This document shows positions 1 through 9,018 of a stretch of 20,595 nt of DNA, piece by piece; the stretch's first letter is position 1, and every line of letters begins with the position of its first letter. A model generated the notes under the pieces. The model had not been told where the DNA came from. It did not search any database and saw nothing but the letters and a program-made list of their open reading frames with translations. The DNA is from Planctomycetota bacterium (GTDB lineage Bacteria; Planctomycetota; PUPC01; JACPCR01): NCBI GenBank assembly GCA_030740295.1, contig JASLXP010000761.1, forward strand, positions 1-20,595. Direction: 5' to 3'. The position numbers and the translations under genes were made by a program.

Positions 1-3000
1 GGGATACCCAGGGGCGGATTGTCCCGGCTATTGAGAAGTCGCTGGAGAGATACCCCACATCTCCCGCGGGTGACCGTCATACCGCGCGGTTGGCTGAGCT
101 GGAATCGATGGTCAAGCCGCTGCTGGAGAAGATCATCGCCACGGACCAGCCGATGTCCGCAGAGGTGTTCGCGGCCGCCGATGCACTGGACGGAATGTGG
201 GACCGGACCATTAACGAATTGCCCGAGGTGCTGTTCCTCGAACGGCCGACTTACCGTTATGATTCGATGATGTTCGTCGGCGCCGGCACGAGGCAGGCAT
301 CGGTCCGTGTGTTCGACCCGAAATCCAAACGCGTGCGAACTCTCTTTGACGCACCTTGTCCCACCCACGAAATAAGCCTGTCATGGGATGGCAAGACGAT
401 TTTCATTGGCGGGGGCGGGCAGGTCCATGCCGTGGGAATCGACGGCAAAGGGCTTCGAAGGCTGCAAAGCGGGCAGTCTCCCAGCCAGATGCCGGACGGG
501 CGCATCGTCTTCTTCGATAACGAGGCCGGACGTTCGCCATGCAAGGGTAACGGGCCAAGGCACCTCCTGTTCATATCCGATCCGGACGGCAAGAACAGAA
601 AAGTCGTTTCCGCCAACTTGACCATCGACACCTGTCCGAGCGTCATGAACGACGGGCGGATCATCTTCACGCGTTGGGACTATGGCGTGAACAAGAACGT
701 GTTCAACCGCCACGCGGTCTGGGTGCAGAATCCCGATGGCACCGCGATTGACCTTTACTTCGGCAATACCGTAATTGACCCCCGCTCGATGGGCCGGCCC
801 CGACAGATTCCCGGCCGGCCGGAGGTTCTTACTGTTTTCGGCCCTCACCATTCCCATCTGACCGGGCTGGTCGGAATGATCTGGAATGGCAAAGGCAAAG
901 AGGCGGCCGACGGCATTGGGTTCCGCCGGGTAACACGCGATACCGCGTCGGTAGGAGACAGGCCACCGGTCTACGCCTATCAGGACGTACAGCCGCTGAA
1001 CGAACAGCTCTTCCTCGTTTCCTACGGCGGGCGCCCTGACCGCAGAGTGGGCCTCTACCTTCTGGACCGCTCCGGAAACAAGAAATGTATCATTGATCCC
1101 ACCGGTACTTCCGGCGTTCACTGTGCCCAGGTTTTCGGTGCACGGCCCAAGCCGCCTGTGATCCTCAATCGCAGCCAGCCGGCAGATTGGACGCCCAGAG
1201 CTGACCTGTTCAAGCAGATGCTGACTGACCCGGACTGGAACCAGAAGGCGACCATGCTGATGCACGACGTTTACCAGGGCATCGAGCCCGAGGTCAAGCG
1301 GGGGCAGGCGAAGTACCTGGCCGTCATGGAGCAGATCATCCAGTCCGGCGGCCGGGGCGGGGCCATGGGCGTAGGCACCATCTGGTACGCCAACAGGGTT
1401 GTCGGGCTCGTTCCGATAGAGAAAGACGGGTCAGCCCACTTCGAAGTGCCCGCCCTGCGCAGCCTCTATTTTCACGTGCTGGACAAAGACGGCAGGATGC
1501 TGATGACCCAGGGGTCTGACTTTCACGCCATGCCCGGCGAATTCCGCAGTTGCATTGGGTGCCACGAACAGCGCAAAGGCATTGACTCCCCGCCCAATGA
1601 ACGCAAGGACCCGATTGCAGCAGCGAAGGCGCCCATGCGGCCCCAAATGCCCGACTGGGGAACCAACGGCATCATCGAGTACGAAACCACCGTCCAGCCG
1701 GTCCTCGACAAGCACTGCATCAAATGCCACGGCGGCGCAAATCCAAAAGCCAACCTGAATCTCACCGGAGACAGGACGACCGTGTACAACATGTCCTACA
1801 TGGAGTTGACCGACAAGATGCTGGTGCACTTCACTCCAGGCACGGGCAGAACCCACGCCCAGCCCACCAACGATTGTGATGAGCAGGCGCCGCTGAGCAG
1901 AGGCTCTCTACTGAGCAAAATGACCAGGCATCTCCAGAAACCCGAACACTGCGGAAGGAAGAGTGAAGTTTCTTTTGAGGAGCAGTTGCGGGTGTTCCTC
2001 TGGATTGATTCCAACGTTCCTTTCTATGGCCATTGCCGGCAGAAATCCCCCACGATCCTCCATGACGCAGCACGCAGGGATCTGGCTGACGTCCACAGGA
2101 GACGTTGTGCCACCTGCCATGGCAATGACAACCCTGACACGAAATCCGGTTTGAACGAAGCTCATTCGCAGGTTCACGTCGGCGCCTTCCGGCCCGGCCA
2201 GTGGGGCATTGCCAGAAGTGGAATGCGGGTGCGCCACCTGAATCTGTCCCATCCGGAACACAGCGCCGCACTGCAGGGCCCCCTTGCCACGGATGCAGGC
2301 GGCTGGGACCTCTGCAAAGGCAAGGACGGCAAGCCCGTATTCGGCAGCACGGATGACCCTGACTACCAGAAGATGCTCTCCGCGCTCAAGCGTGTGATAC
2401 GCCGGGACGAGCCCGGGGTGAAGACGCTACTGGGAATGACTGAACAGGAACTGCACAGCGTCATGGGGCGCCCGGCAGAACCACACAGACCCCCCCCAAA
2501 GCCAGCCAGCGCGATCTATAAACCCACTCCTGAAGACATCCTGTACGCCGATTTCGAAGGTGACAGCTACGGTGACTGGCAAGTGGTGGGTAAGGCATTC
2601 GGTAAGCGTCCGGGCGTGGCCAATGTCTCCCCGCACAACAGGATCGTCGGGCAACAGGGCAAAGGCCTGGTCAACACCTACCTCGGCGGAGACCGGCCCA
2701 CCGGCATGCTCACGTCACCTGAATTCACGATCGACCGGAAGTTCATCTGTTTTCTGGTCGGCGGAGGCAATCATACCGGGCGGACCTGCATGAACCTGAT
2801 CACAGGCGGCAAGGTGGTTCGCACTGCAGTCGGCTCAGCCAGCAAAGACCGCGGACATGAGATCATGGGGTGGGTCTCGTGGGATGTTGCGGAGTTCGCC
2901 GGCAAGAAGGCCAGGCTCCAAATCGTCGATGCCCACAGCGGAGGCTGGGGCCACATCAATATCGATCACATCGTGCAGCGCAACAGCCCCGTTGCGGGGT

Positions 3001-3017
3001 CCGGCAAAAGCAAATGA
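1..3017 (+). CDS. HzsA-related multi-haem protein with C-terminal carbohydrate-binding-like module (5' truncated)
   Basis: The frame is open to the left edge without a stop, so the gene begins before the window; a TTG at 90 is only an internal candidate. The first part (about 270-1140) has repeated beta-propeller-like stretches of TolB type (DGKTIFIGG, MPDGRIVFF, MNDGRIIFTRWD). The middle (1380-1570) matches the conserved segment of hydrazine synthase alpha-like proteins, with an 'LRSLYFHVLD' strand ahead of the first haem motif. Three CxxCH motifs are visible: CIGCH (1551-1565), CIKCH (1716-1730) and CATCH (2106-2120). The last 150 residues (from about 2540) resemble the levanase/GH32-associated module, with 'GGGNH' and 'GGWGHINID' motifs. 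Such proteins are common in PVC bacteria that do not do anammox, so hydrazine synthesis is not implied; I infer a periplasmic c-type cytochrome of unknown substrate. Any signal peptide lies outside the window. The next gene follows 66 bp downstream on the same strand. Confidence 0.85.
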   Translation, partial: DTQGRIVPAIEKSLERYPTSPAGDRHTARLAELESMVKPLLEKIIATDQPMSAEVFAAADALDGMWDRTINELPEVLFLERPTYRYDSMMFVGAGTRQASVRVFDPKSKRVRTLFDAPCPTHEISLSWDGKTIFIGGGGQVHAVGIDGKGLRRLQSGQSPSQMPDGRIVFFDNEAGRSPCKGNGPRHLLFISDPDGKNRKVVSANLTIDTCPSVMNDGRIIFTRWDYGVNKNVFNRHAVWVQNPDGTAIDLYFGNTVIDPRSMGRPRQIPGRPEVLTVFGPHHSHLTGLVGMIWNGKGKEAADGIGFRRVTRDTASVGDRPPVYAYQDVQPLNEQLFLVSYGGRPDRRVGLYLLDRSGNKKCIIDPTGTSGVHCAQVFGARPKPPVILNRSQPADWTPRADLFKQMLTDPDWNQKATMLMHDVYQGIEPEVKRGQAKYLAVMEQIIQSGGRGGAMGVGTIWYANRVVGLVPIEKDGSAHFEVPALRSLYFHVLDKDGRMLMTQGSDFHAMPGEFRSCIGCHEQRKGIDSPPNERKDPIAAAKAPMRPQMPDWGTNGIIEYETTVQPVLDKHCIKCHGGANPKANLNLTGDRTTVYNMSYMELTDKMLVHFTPGTGRTHAQPTNDCDEQAPLSRGSLLSKMTRHLQKPEHCGRKSEVSFEEQLRVFLWIDSNVPFYGHCRQKSPTILHDAARRDLADVHRRRCATCHGNDNPDTKSGLNEAHSQVHVGAFRPGQWGIARSGMRVRHLNLSHPEHSAALQGPLATDAGGWDLCKGKDGKPVFGSTDDPDYQKMLSALKRVIRRDEPGVKTLLGMTEQELHSVMGRPAEPHRPPPKPASAIYKPTPEDILYADFEGDSYGDWQVVGKAFGKRPGVANVSPHNRIVGQQGKGLVNTYLGGDRPTGMLTSPEFTIDRKFICFLVGGGNHTGRTCMNLITGGKVVRTAVGSASKDRGHEIMGWVSWDVAEFAGKKARLQIVDAHSGGWGHINIDHIVQRNSPVAGSGKSK

Positions 3018-3083
3018 AAGTGTTTTTGAAACCTTGGCGGGGCCGAAAAGAAGACAAAGATTAAGGCGAGGAAAAGGAGAAAC

Positions 3084-3641
3084 ATGAGCATTGACAAAGG
3101 CAGGTTTGCCCGGGACATGGACCTCGTCAAGAGCATGCGGATGGGGATGGACGAATGCCATGTCGCTCTCCGTGAGTCGTACGCCGATCTCGCTGACAAA
3201 GAATTCTGGGCGTATCCTCTGGAAGGGCGTAACAACATCGCCACCATCATCATGCACTGCCTGCAGCAGCATGACGATTTCAACGGGAACCTCCAATCTC
3301 GACTGAACAGGAGGGCACGCCACGAATGGCATTTCCTGAAACACGAGGAGCGATTCGGGCTCTGGGGGCTGCCACCCGAGAAGCTGCCGAAGCCCGGCGA
3401 CGAATTCCCTTCAGTGAACGAGGTCGTCGCCCTTCATGACGAACTTCACGAGAACATCATCCGCAACATGACCGAACTTCCGGCTGAAGAATTCGAGTCC
3501 GGCCCCGCCGGCCAGTGGCCAAAGCTCTGCGACATGTTCTTCCGCGGCATCTATCACGTGAACGCACACATCCGACAGATCTGGTTCCTGCGCGGGCTCA
3601 TGGGCATCGACCGCCACTATCCGCTGCAGCACTTTGCGTAG
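3084..3641 (+). CDS. DinB/YfiT-like family protein
   Basis: The product has 185 residues, a normal length for the DinB-like four-helix-bundle superfamily. The ATG follows a good ribosome-binding site (AAGGAGA, 3074-3080). Candidate metal ligands are visible: His58 and His63 in the helix 'IIMHCLQQH', and His158 and His162 in 'YHVNAHIRQIWFLRG', the usual C-terminal DinB motif. Members bind a divalent metal through three His; many act as thiol-dependent S-transferases (bacillithiol or mycothiol), others are uncharacterised. No signal peptide is seen, so it is probably cytoplasmic. It lies 66 bp after the haem protein and about 80 bp before the kinase-like gene, all on the same strand. The substrate cannot be named from the sequence. 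The family call is fairly secure; the function is open. Confidence 0.8.
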   Translation: MSIDKGRFARDMDLVKSMRMGMDECHVALRESYADLADKEFWAYPLEGRNNIATIIMHCLQQHDDFNGNLQSRLNRRARHEWHFLKHEERFGLWGLPPEKLPKPGDEFPSVNEVVALHDELHENIIRNMTELPAEEFESGPAGQWPKLCDMFFRGIYHVNAHIRQIWFLRGLMGIDRHYPLQHFA

Positions 3642-3722
3642 CGGAATCTTCAGCATCAGCGACGAGGCCATTATCCTCAATTCGGCGGCTCAAAAGGTCG
3701 CTGACCATTTGTCGTGTTTAGC

Positions 3723-4259
3723 ATGAAGACAGTCACAGTGATCACTGGCAGCACCGGTGTCGGCAAGTCCACAGTTGCCGAACTTCTCATGCGGTCTACC
3801 CCTGAGTCCGGATGGTACGACTGTGATATCCCCTGGAAGACGAACCCGGGATTCAGTATTCGCTCCGGAAGACTGAAGGAGAGAATGATCGGGGTCGCCA
3901 CCATGTGCGCTGCAGCGGCAGATACCTACTTTGCCGCGGGACTTCATCACGTCTTCCTTTCGGGTGTACTTCCCGGAGATATCCATTTCGAGAACATCCG
4001 GAAATACATGTCAACGACAGATATTGATTTCTCGGCTTTCTGGCTGATCTGCGAAGCAGACGTCAACCGGCAACGTCTCATTGAGCGTGATGGCAATGAC
4101 GAAGCATTCGTGGATCTGTCAGAGTACTTGAGGGACTCAACAGCAGTGCCGGTTGATTGCACGTCCGCATCAGCGACCGAAGTGGCGCGGACGATTGCTG
4201 AGTTGACGATTGGAAACGCATGCAACACATCAGCAGTAAACCTCGAAGGCAGATCATGA
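3723..4259 (+). CDS. Small P-loop kinase-like protein
   Basis: The product is 178 residues from the ATG at 3723; a GTG at 3714 in the same frame would add three residues. Neither start has a clear Shine-Dalgarno sequence. I chose the ATG because the first beta-strand and the Walker A loop then begin at once: residues 9-17 read GSTGVGKST. A later segment, 'FWLICEADVNRQRLIERD', looks like the strand plus arginine-rich lid of shikimate/gluconate/adenylate kinase-like folds ('R-x-x-x-R'). The size fits a monodomain nucleoside- or metabolite-kinase of the AAA_33 or shikimate kinase type. The substrate is not recognisable. The stop overlaps the start of the next gene by 4 bp (ATGA, 4256-4259), which suggests translational coupling to a secreted glycoside hydrolase and perhaps a role in sugar phosphorylation. 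That link is inference. Confidence 0.72.
   Translation: MKTVTVITGSTGVGKSTVAELLMRSTPESGWYDCDIPWKTNPGFSIRSGRLKERMIGVATMCAAAADTYFAAGLHHVFLSGVLPGDIHFENIRKYMSTTDIDFSAFWLICEADVNRQRLIERDGNDEAFVDLSEYLRDSTAVPVDCTSASATEVARTIAELTIGNACNTSAVNLEGRS
4244..4259 (+). promoter_or_regulatory. Coupled start: RBS plus ATGA overlap
   Basis: GAAGG at 4244-4248 sits 7 bp ahead of the ATG at 4256. That ATG shares bases with the TGA of the kinase-like gene (4257-4259). This arrangement is typical of translational coupling and decides the start of the 1413-residue protein in favour of the signal-peptide-bearing form. Confidence 0.6.
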
Positions 4260-7200
4260 CACGCACAAAACCATATCTCTTATTCCTGTTCCTGTTTGCG
4301 GGTCCGCTTCATCCGGAGATTAGCCAACTCAAAGACGCCCTGGTCGTCGAGAATGATTTGGTCAGAGTAACGATTGATGAGGAGGAAGGGACCTTCTCGG
4401 TGCATGACAAGCGCATCGGCTACACCTGGCGCCCGGCCAGCGCGCCCGCAATCGAGACACCGGAGATTGTCATTCAACAGACGGCAAAGATTCCTGTTAT
4501 CGACGGGCAAATCGATGACTGGACGACGTCATCGGAGTTCCGGCTGACTCCAACCATGACGGCAGATGCGAAGGACGTTAAGGACGCGGCTGATCTCTCG
4601 GCCAGAGTGAGGCTCTGCTGGAACGAGGGCACGATTTACATGGCAATCATTGTCCGTGATGAGCAACTGCGTTTCTGCAAGCCCGATGAGGCGCGGTGGT
4701 GGGAATGGGATTCGGCGGAGTTCTGGATTGGCTCCATCCAATATGGAATTCGGGTCGGCACAAAGGCCACGACACTTTGGACCCGTGGAAAGATTCCGGA
4801 AGCTGCCCAGGCTGTGAAGCTGCAAACGAAGAACGGCTACATCACCGAGGCGAAAATTCCTTTGAGTGGCCTTATTCGAACGGGGGCCGGCAAAGTCGGC
4901 ACACGGTTCCGTTTTGCTCTTGGCATCAACGACGCCGATGCCGATGGCGGCAAGCGGGAAGGGCAGCTCTACTTCCCCGTCACCTGGACACATTCGCAGC
5001 CCACGACTTTTGCCACGGCTGTCCTGGGAACAAAGGACGGCAAAATCCCTGATTCCGCCCGCCATACTGGAATGCCCTCTGCACTGTCGGACGTCCGGCC
5101 TTTGGAGAACGGGAAGAATGGAGTGCGTTTCACCGCGCGGTGTCCGGTGCCGGGCCGGAAGACGGTCGAGGCCCGCATGATGCTGACCGTTCCGCCGGGC
5201 GCTGCGGAGTTGGTCGTCGATGTCGATCTGCCCGACCGCCAACTTGCCATGTCAAGCTTCCGGCTGTTTCCACCGTTGAGCATCGACAGGCCCGATGCGG
5301 TGCTGCTGTTTGCCGCCTACTACAACGGCCTCGCAGTTCCGGTCACCGACACCACCTGGCGCCGCAGACACATGACCCTGGGCCAGCTCGACCTGCCCTG
5401 GGTAGGAGTTACCGACGGAACGAAGGGTCACGTCATCATCGGGGAAACGCCCGACGATCTCGACGTTCACCTGGACCCCGTAAAAAGCGCGGGAGCCACG
5501 CTGCTCCTGCCGAGCGTCCACTGCCGAAACTCGAAAGGCAAGTTCAGATACGCGCGCCGGCTGCGCTGGCGTTTTGTTCACGAAGGCGGCATCGTCGCGC
5601 TCGCAAAGTCTTACCGCGAGTTTGCCCGATCTACAGGTCTGCTCAGGACGCTCAAGGAGAAGATGAAAAAGAAGCCGGACGTGGCCAGACTTCAGGGCGC
5701 GCCCGACATCTGGGGTAACGGATCGCTGAAGTTCTGCCGGGAAGCGAAGGCCCTGGGCATCGAACGCGCCATCGTGAATCACGGCTCAAGGGCTTCGGAC
5801 ATGGAAGCAATCAAAGCTCTCGGATACCTGACCAGCGTTTACTATAATTACGAGGACTGCATCAAAGGTGGCAACGGCCGATACGGTGACGTGAAGATTC
5901 CTGATGACTGCCCCATCCAGGCCAACGGCGAACCCAGGCGCGGCTGGCTCACCTGGGACAAGAAGAAGCAGTTCATGAAGCGGTGCGCGACGCCCCAGCT
6001 CGAAGTGGCAAAAACCTGGATTCCAAAAGACCTCGAAAAGCACCCCTACAACGCCCGCTTCCTCGATGTCACTACCGCAACCGGGCTGCGTGAGTGTTAC
6101 AGCCCGGAACATCCCCTCACCCGCGCCGAAGACCGCAGAGCCAAACGCGCTCTCGCCCGTTACGTGGGGGAGGAGCTTGGACTGGTCCTGGGCGGAGAGC
6201 ATGGCCGATTCTGGGGCGCGGACCTTTACGATTATTGGGAAGGCATGCAGAGCGGAACGTTCTATTCGTGGCCCGCGGGTCACGTGGGCATAGAGCTGCC
6301 CCAGACAAGAGAGGACATCGGCAAACGATACCTTGAATGGGGGCTGGGACACCGCGTTCGGGTCCCTCTCTGGGAGCTCTGCTTCGGCGACTGCGTGGTC
6401 AGCACCTGGTATTGGGGAGACAGCACCGGGCATCTCTATCATGCCGCGCCGGAGCTGGCCGCCAAAAAAGACGCGTTCAACATTCTTTACGGAACCGTGC
6501 CTCTTTACTGGGTGAGCCGCCCCTTTGGATTCAACTGGAGCAGACCGGAGCTGCGTGCCCGCCTGCTCGAAAGCTACCGCAACACCTGCAAGCTCCACGA
6601 GATCATCGGCTTTGAGGAGATGGTCGGTTTCAGATGCCTCACAGCCGGCAGGGACGTGCAGCAGACGCGGTTTTCCGATGGCACCGTGGTTACTGTCAAC
6701 TTCGGTGAAGAGCCTTTCAAGCTTGTGGATCGAAAGCGAGAGTTTCTCCTGCCGCAATACGGCTTCCATGCCCGCGGGCCACGCATCCTCCAATACAGAG
6801 CACTCCATGACGGACGGCCTGTCACCTTTATCAAAACGGACACCTATGCCTTCGGAGACGGCGCGGGCGAGCTGCACGACTTTGGTTTCGTGAAGACCGA
6901 CGGCCGAGTCGCGCTGCGGAAGCATGATGACGGCATCCGGATCAATACGGAGCTCATTGAGAAGCCGTCGGTCATCCGGCCGGCAGACCTGGTCGATGAT
7001 TGGCGCCCGGACAACGCAAAGCTGCTGCGCCTCGATAGCGTGGGCAAGGCCGAAGGATATGCACCCATACCTCACAAGGGCGGTCAGATCATCGAAGTGG
7101 CGTCCAACGGCATTTTCAGGCTCGTCTATGGCGAATCAGGGCTTCTCCCTGACCTTGCCCTTCGCGCCGAAGAGGTGAAACTCAATCCCCCTCTCCCCAA

Positions 7201-8497
7201 ACAGGGCGAAGCCCTGGAAGTCATCGTACCCGTGACCAATCTCGGCGGCCCGGCTCGTGGCGGTGAGGTCGCTGTCTTCGTCGATGGCAGGACAGAGGAA
7301 GACCGGATAGGCGCTGCTCGGCTCGACCTTCTCTCGGGCAAAAGAAAAGAGCTCCGTTTCAAAATCGACACGACTACACTCGACGGCCCACATCGACTCT
7401 TCGCCGTCGTCAATCCTGCAAAAGGATTCGCCGAGCTTCTCGATGGAAATAACGAAGCCGAGCTGCCCTTCGTGGTCGTTCCAGACTTTTCGCTTTGGCC
7501 CGGCCGCGTCGATGTTGAGGTGAAGGCCGGCAACGCCACTTACCGCGACTGGCCGGTCTCTGTCGAAATAATCTTTGCCCGCTATCTCTATTCCCTCATG
7601 CTCGACCCGGCATCCATCCGTGTCGCCGAGTTTGACCAAGCCGGAAAGCCTGGAGAAATGATGGTCGCTCAGTGGGAACCGGAGAAGGGCGGCAAAGGCC
7701 GCGTCTGGTGGCTGATGAAAGGCGTCACGAAGCCGGGCGCCACGCGCCGATTTACCATTCTGTTCGCTCGGGACGGTCACGGAAAATTCCGGGCGATTCG
7801 CGGCGGCGGATGGAACGGTGAGGCCCTCGAGATCACGGCGCCATTCTATCGCGCGCGATTCACAGACGGCGTCATTCGCGATCTGACCTTGCGGCATGTA
7901 GGCGCGCCCAGTCAGAGCATCTGGCGGGTTCTCGCAGCATCTTCCGGCGAGACCGGCTGGACCGAGCAGGAGGGCAAAGTCACCAGTTTCAAGGTCCTGA
8001 GCGAAGGCCCTGTTCGCACCGTGATTGCGGTCGGCAAAGACCTGCCCAAGGGCTGGCATTACGAGAAGACCTACGAATTCTACGCTTCGCACATGGTCGT
8101 GTCGGTCGAGGTCAACAAGCCGCTCATCTACACCCGCGCCTTCTACACGTTTGAAGCCGATTACCTCGATGACAAGGGAAACCGGGCACGCATCGATGGC
8201 AAAGGAGACGGCGAGGGCATCGCCGGCAAGAATCCCAATCCCCAGTGGTACCAGGTGACCGGCGAAGGCTGGGCGAACTCCTGCGTCGCGCTAACGCGTT
8301 TCGGCAACATCAGCTATTGGGATCCCGGCGGCGGCCAGATCGGCTTCACCACGAGCCAGGAAAAAATCTGCCGGGTGGCCTACGTCTTCCACGGCAAGCC
8401 GCCAGGCAAGACCTTCGCTGCAGAGGACGCCGCCCGCCTCAAATCCCCGCCACAGGTACGCATTACAGGGAACAAAGGAACCCGTTCAAAGCAATAG
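4256..8497 (+). CDS. Large secreted multi-domain putative glycoside hydrolase (CBM9-like, GH101/GH129/DUF5696-like core, CARDB-like)
   Basis: I chose the ATG at 4256 over an upstream ATG at 4220 because it opens a hydrophobic signal peptide (MTRTKPYLLFLFLFAG), has GAAGG at 4244-4248 and overlaps the kinase stop as ATGA; the product is 1413 residues. Residues about 75-255 look like a CBM9/DOMON-like sugar-binding module ('IPVIDGQIDDW' from residue 80; 'WWEWDSAEFWIG' near 150). Residues about 280-475 form a beta-rich domain. Residues about 480-760 look like a TIM-barrel core, with 'FLDVTTATGLRECYSPEHP' near 600, 'LGGEHGRFWGADLYDYWEG' at 645-663 and 'WELCFGDCVVSTWYWGD' near 705. This pattern recalls GH101/GH129 and DUF5696 proteins. 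Residues about 964-1077 resemble a CARDB adhesion-like domain ('VTNLGGPARGG'), and a further beta-rich domain ends the protein. The substrate is unknown; an alpha-linked (amino)sugar glycan is a guess from the fold family. Confidence 0.75.
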   Translation: MTRTKPYLLFLFLFAGPLHPEISQLKDALVVENDLVRVTIDEEEGTFSVHDKRIGYTWRPASAPAIETPEIVIQQTAKIPVIDGQIDDWTTSSEFRLTPTMTADAKDVKDAADLSARVRLCWNEGTIYMAIIVRDEQLRFCKPDEARWWEWDSAEFWIGSIQYGIRVGTKATTLWTRGKIPEAAQAVKLQTKNGYITEAKIPLSGLIRTGAGKVGTRFRFALGINDADADGGKREGQLYFPVTWTHSQPTTFATAVLGTKDGKIPDSARHTGMPSALSDVRPLENGKNGVRFTARCPVPGRKTVEARMMLTVPPGAAELVVDVDLPDRQLAMSSFRLFPPLSIDRPDAVLLFAAYYNGLAVPVTDTTWRRRHMTLGQLDLPWVGVTDGTKGHVIIGETPDDLDVHLDPVKSAGATLLLPSVHCRNSKGKFRYARRLRWRFVHEGGIVALAKSYREFARSTGLLRTLKEKMKKKPDVARLQGAPDIWGNGSLKFCREAKALGIERAIVNHGSRASDMEAIKALGYLTSVYYNYEDCIKGGNGRYGDVKIPDDCPIQANGEPRRGWLTWDKKKQFMKRCATPQLEVAKTWIPKDLEKHPYNARFLDVTTATGLRECYSPEHPLTRAEDRRAKRALARYVGEELGLVLGGEHGRFWGADLYDYWEGMQSGTFYSWPAGHVGIELPQTREDIGKRYLEWGLGHRVRVPLWELCFGDCVVSTWYWGDSTGHLYHAAPELAAKKDAFNILYGTVPLYWVSRPFGFNWSRPELRARLLESYRNTCKLHEIIGFEEMVGFRCLTAGRDVQQTRFSDGTVVTVNFGEEPFKLVDRKREFLLPQYGFHARGPRILQYRALHDGRPVTFIKTDTYAFGDGAGELHDFGFVKTDGRVALRKHDDGIRINTELIEKPSVIRPADLVDDWRPDNAKLLRLDSVGKAEGYAPIPHKGGQIIEVASNGIFRLVYGESGLLPDLALRAEEVKLNPPLPKQGEALEVIVPVTNLGGPARGGEVAVFVDGRTEEDRIGAARLDLLSGKRKELRFKIDTTTLDGPHRLFAVVNPAKGFAELLDGNNEAELPFVVVPDFSLWPGRVDVEVKAGNATYRDWPVSVEIIFARYLYSLMLDPASIRVAEFDQAGKPGEMMVAQWEPEKGGKGRVWWLMKGVTKPGATRRFTILFARDGHGKFRAIRGGGWNGEALEITAPFYRARFTDGVIRDLTLRHVGAPSQSIWRVLAASSGETGWTEQEGKVTSFKVLSEGPVRTVIAVGKDLPKGWHYEKTYEFYASHMVVSVEVNKPLIYTRAFYTFEADYLDDKGNRARIDGKGDGEGIAGKNPNPQWYQVTGEGWANSCVALTRFGNISYWDPGGGQIGFTTSQEKICRVAYVFHGKPPGKTFAAEDAARLKSPPQVRITGNKGTRSKQ

Positions 8498-9018
8498 AAG
8501 CAACCACACGCAGTTTCGGTGATTTAGTGGCCTTCACGTAATCTCCGTGGATTGCCAGCCTCCCAAACGGAGTCGTTTTGACGGATTTCAGGGGCGAAGC
8601 CCCGGACTGTTTGCCTAGCCCAGCCCAACGGGCTGGGTGAATGGTGCAGAGATATGAAAAGGGGCAACGCCCCGGCCATTTATAGGGAGGCCATTCATTG
8701 GGGCAAATGACCGGGGCGTTGCCCCTAAGGATGATGCCCGACAAACCAGCCCGTTGGGCTGGGCCAGGCAAACGGCCCGGGGCTTTGCCCCTGAAAATTG
8801 TCAATCAAATCCGTAAGATTGCCCTCGTCTCGGCCTGCCAGGGACAGGAGCCCACGTCAATGCCACTTTCAAGGATTCTGACATTGACATAGGAGCCCCC
8901 CTTATTAGCCTGTGAACCTGTAAAATGTAGATCTGGACGCGCCGCTGTCGCCTGATCTTCTGATCCGGCTACAACGGCGCGAGAGGAAACTCGTCAAATT
9001 AAGCAGCAGACATCTCGG
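8498..9018. other. Intergenic region, mostly palindrome
   Basis: This is about 520 bp without a supported gene. The nested palindrome fills 8586-8796. The flanks (8498-8585 and 8797-9018) hold only short open frames without family resemblance. No promoter could be called with confidence. Confidence 0.6.
8586..8796. repeat. Nested long imperfect palindrome (REP/MITE-like)
   Basis: The outer arms at 8586-8636 and 8746-8796 are reverse complements over 51 bp with four differences, all transitions. Inside them lies a second pair, 8661-8680 and 8706-8725 (20 bp, one difference). Each arm also folds on itself: CAGCCC-AAC-GGGCTG and GGGGC-GAA-GCCCC in the left outer arm, and GGGGC-AAC-GCCCC in the inner arm. 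The block starts about 90 bp after the stop of the large glycoside hydrolase and encodes no convincing protein. It could be a REP cluster, a small non-autonomous element or a folded 3' UTR/terminator. No U-tract was seen that would make it a standard terminator. Confidence 0.85.

Noticed and set aside
381..1265. Long - strand frame opposite the HzsA-like gene
   Set aside because: It lies fully antisense to a strong coding region with haem motifs, has no family resemblance and is typical of shadow frames in GC-rich DNA.
1..3017. Hydrazine synthase and anammox metabolism
   Set aside because: Only an alpha-like protein is present, the beta/gamma subunits are not seen, and such homologues are widespread in non-anammox PVC bacteria.
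5786..7075. 429-codon - strand frame inside the large hydrolase
   Set aside because: It mirrors the codon structure of the true + strand gene and shows no domain or signal of its own.
7136..8092. 318-codon - strand frame inside the large hydrolase
   Set aside because: It is the antisense shadow of the CARDB-like and C-terminal domains, with no recognisable motif.
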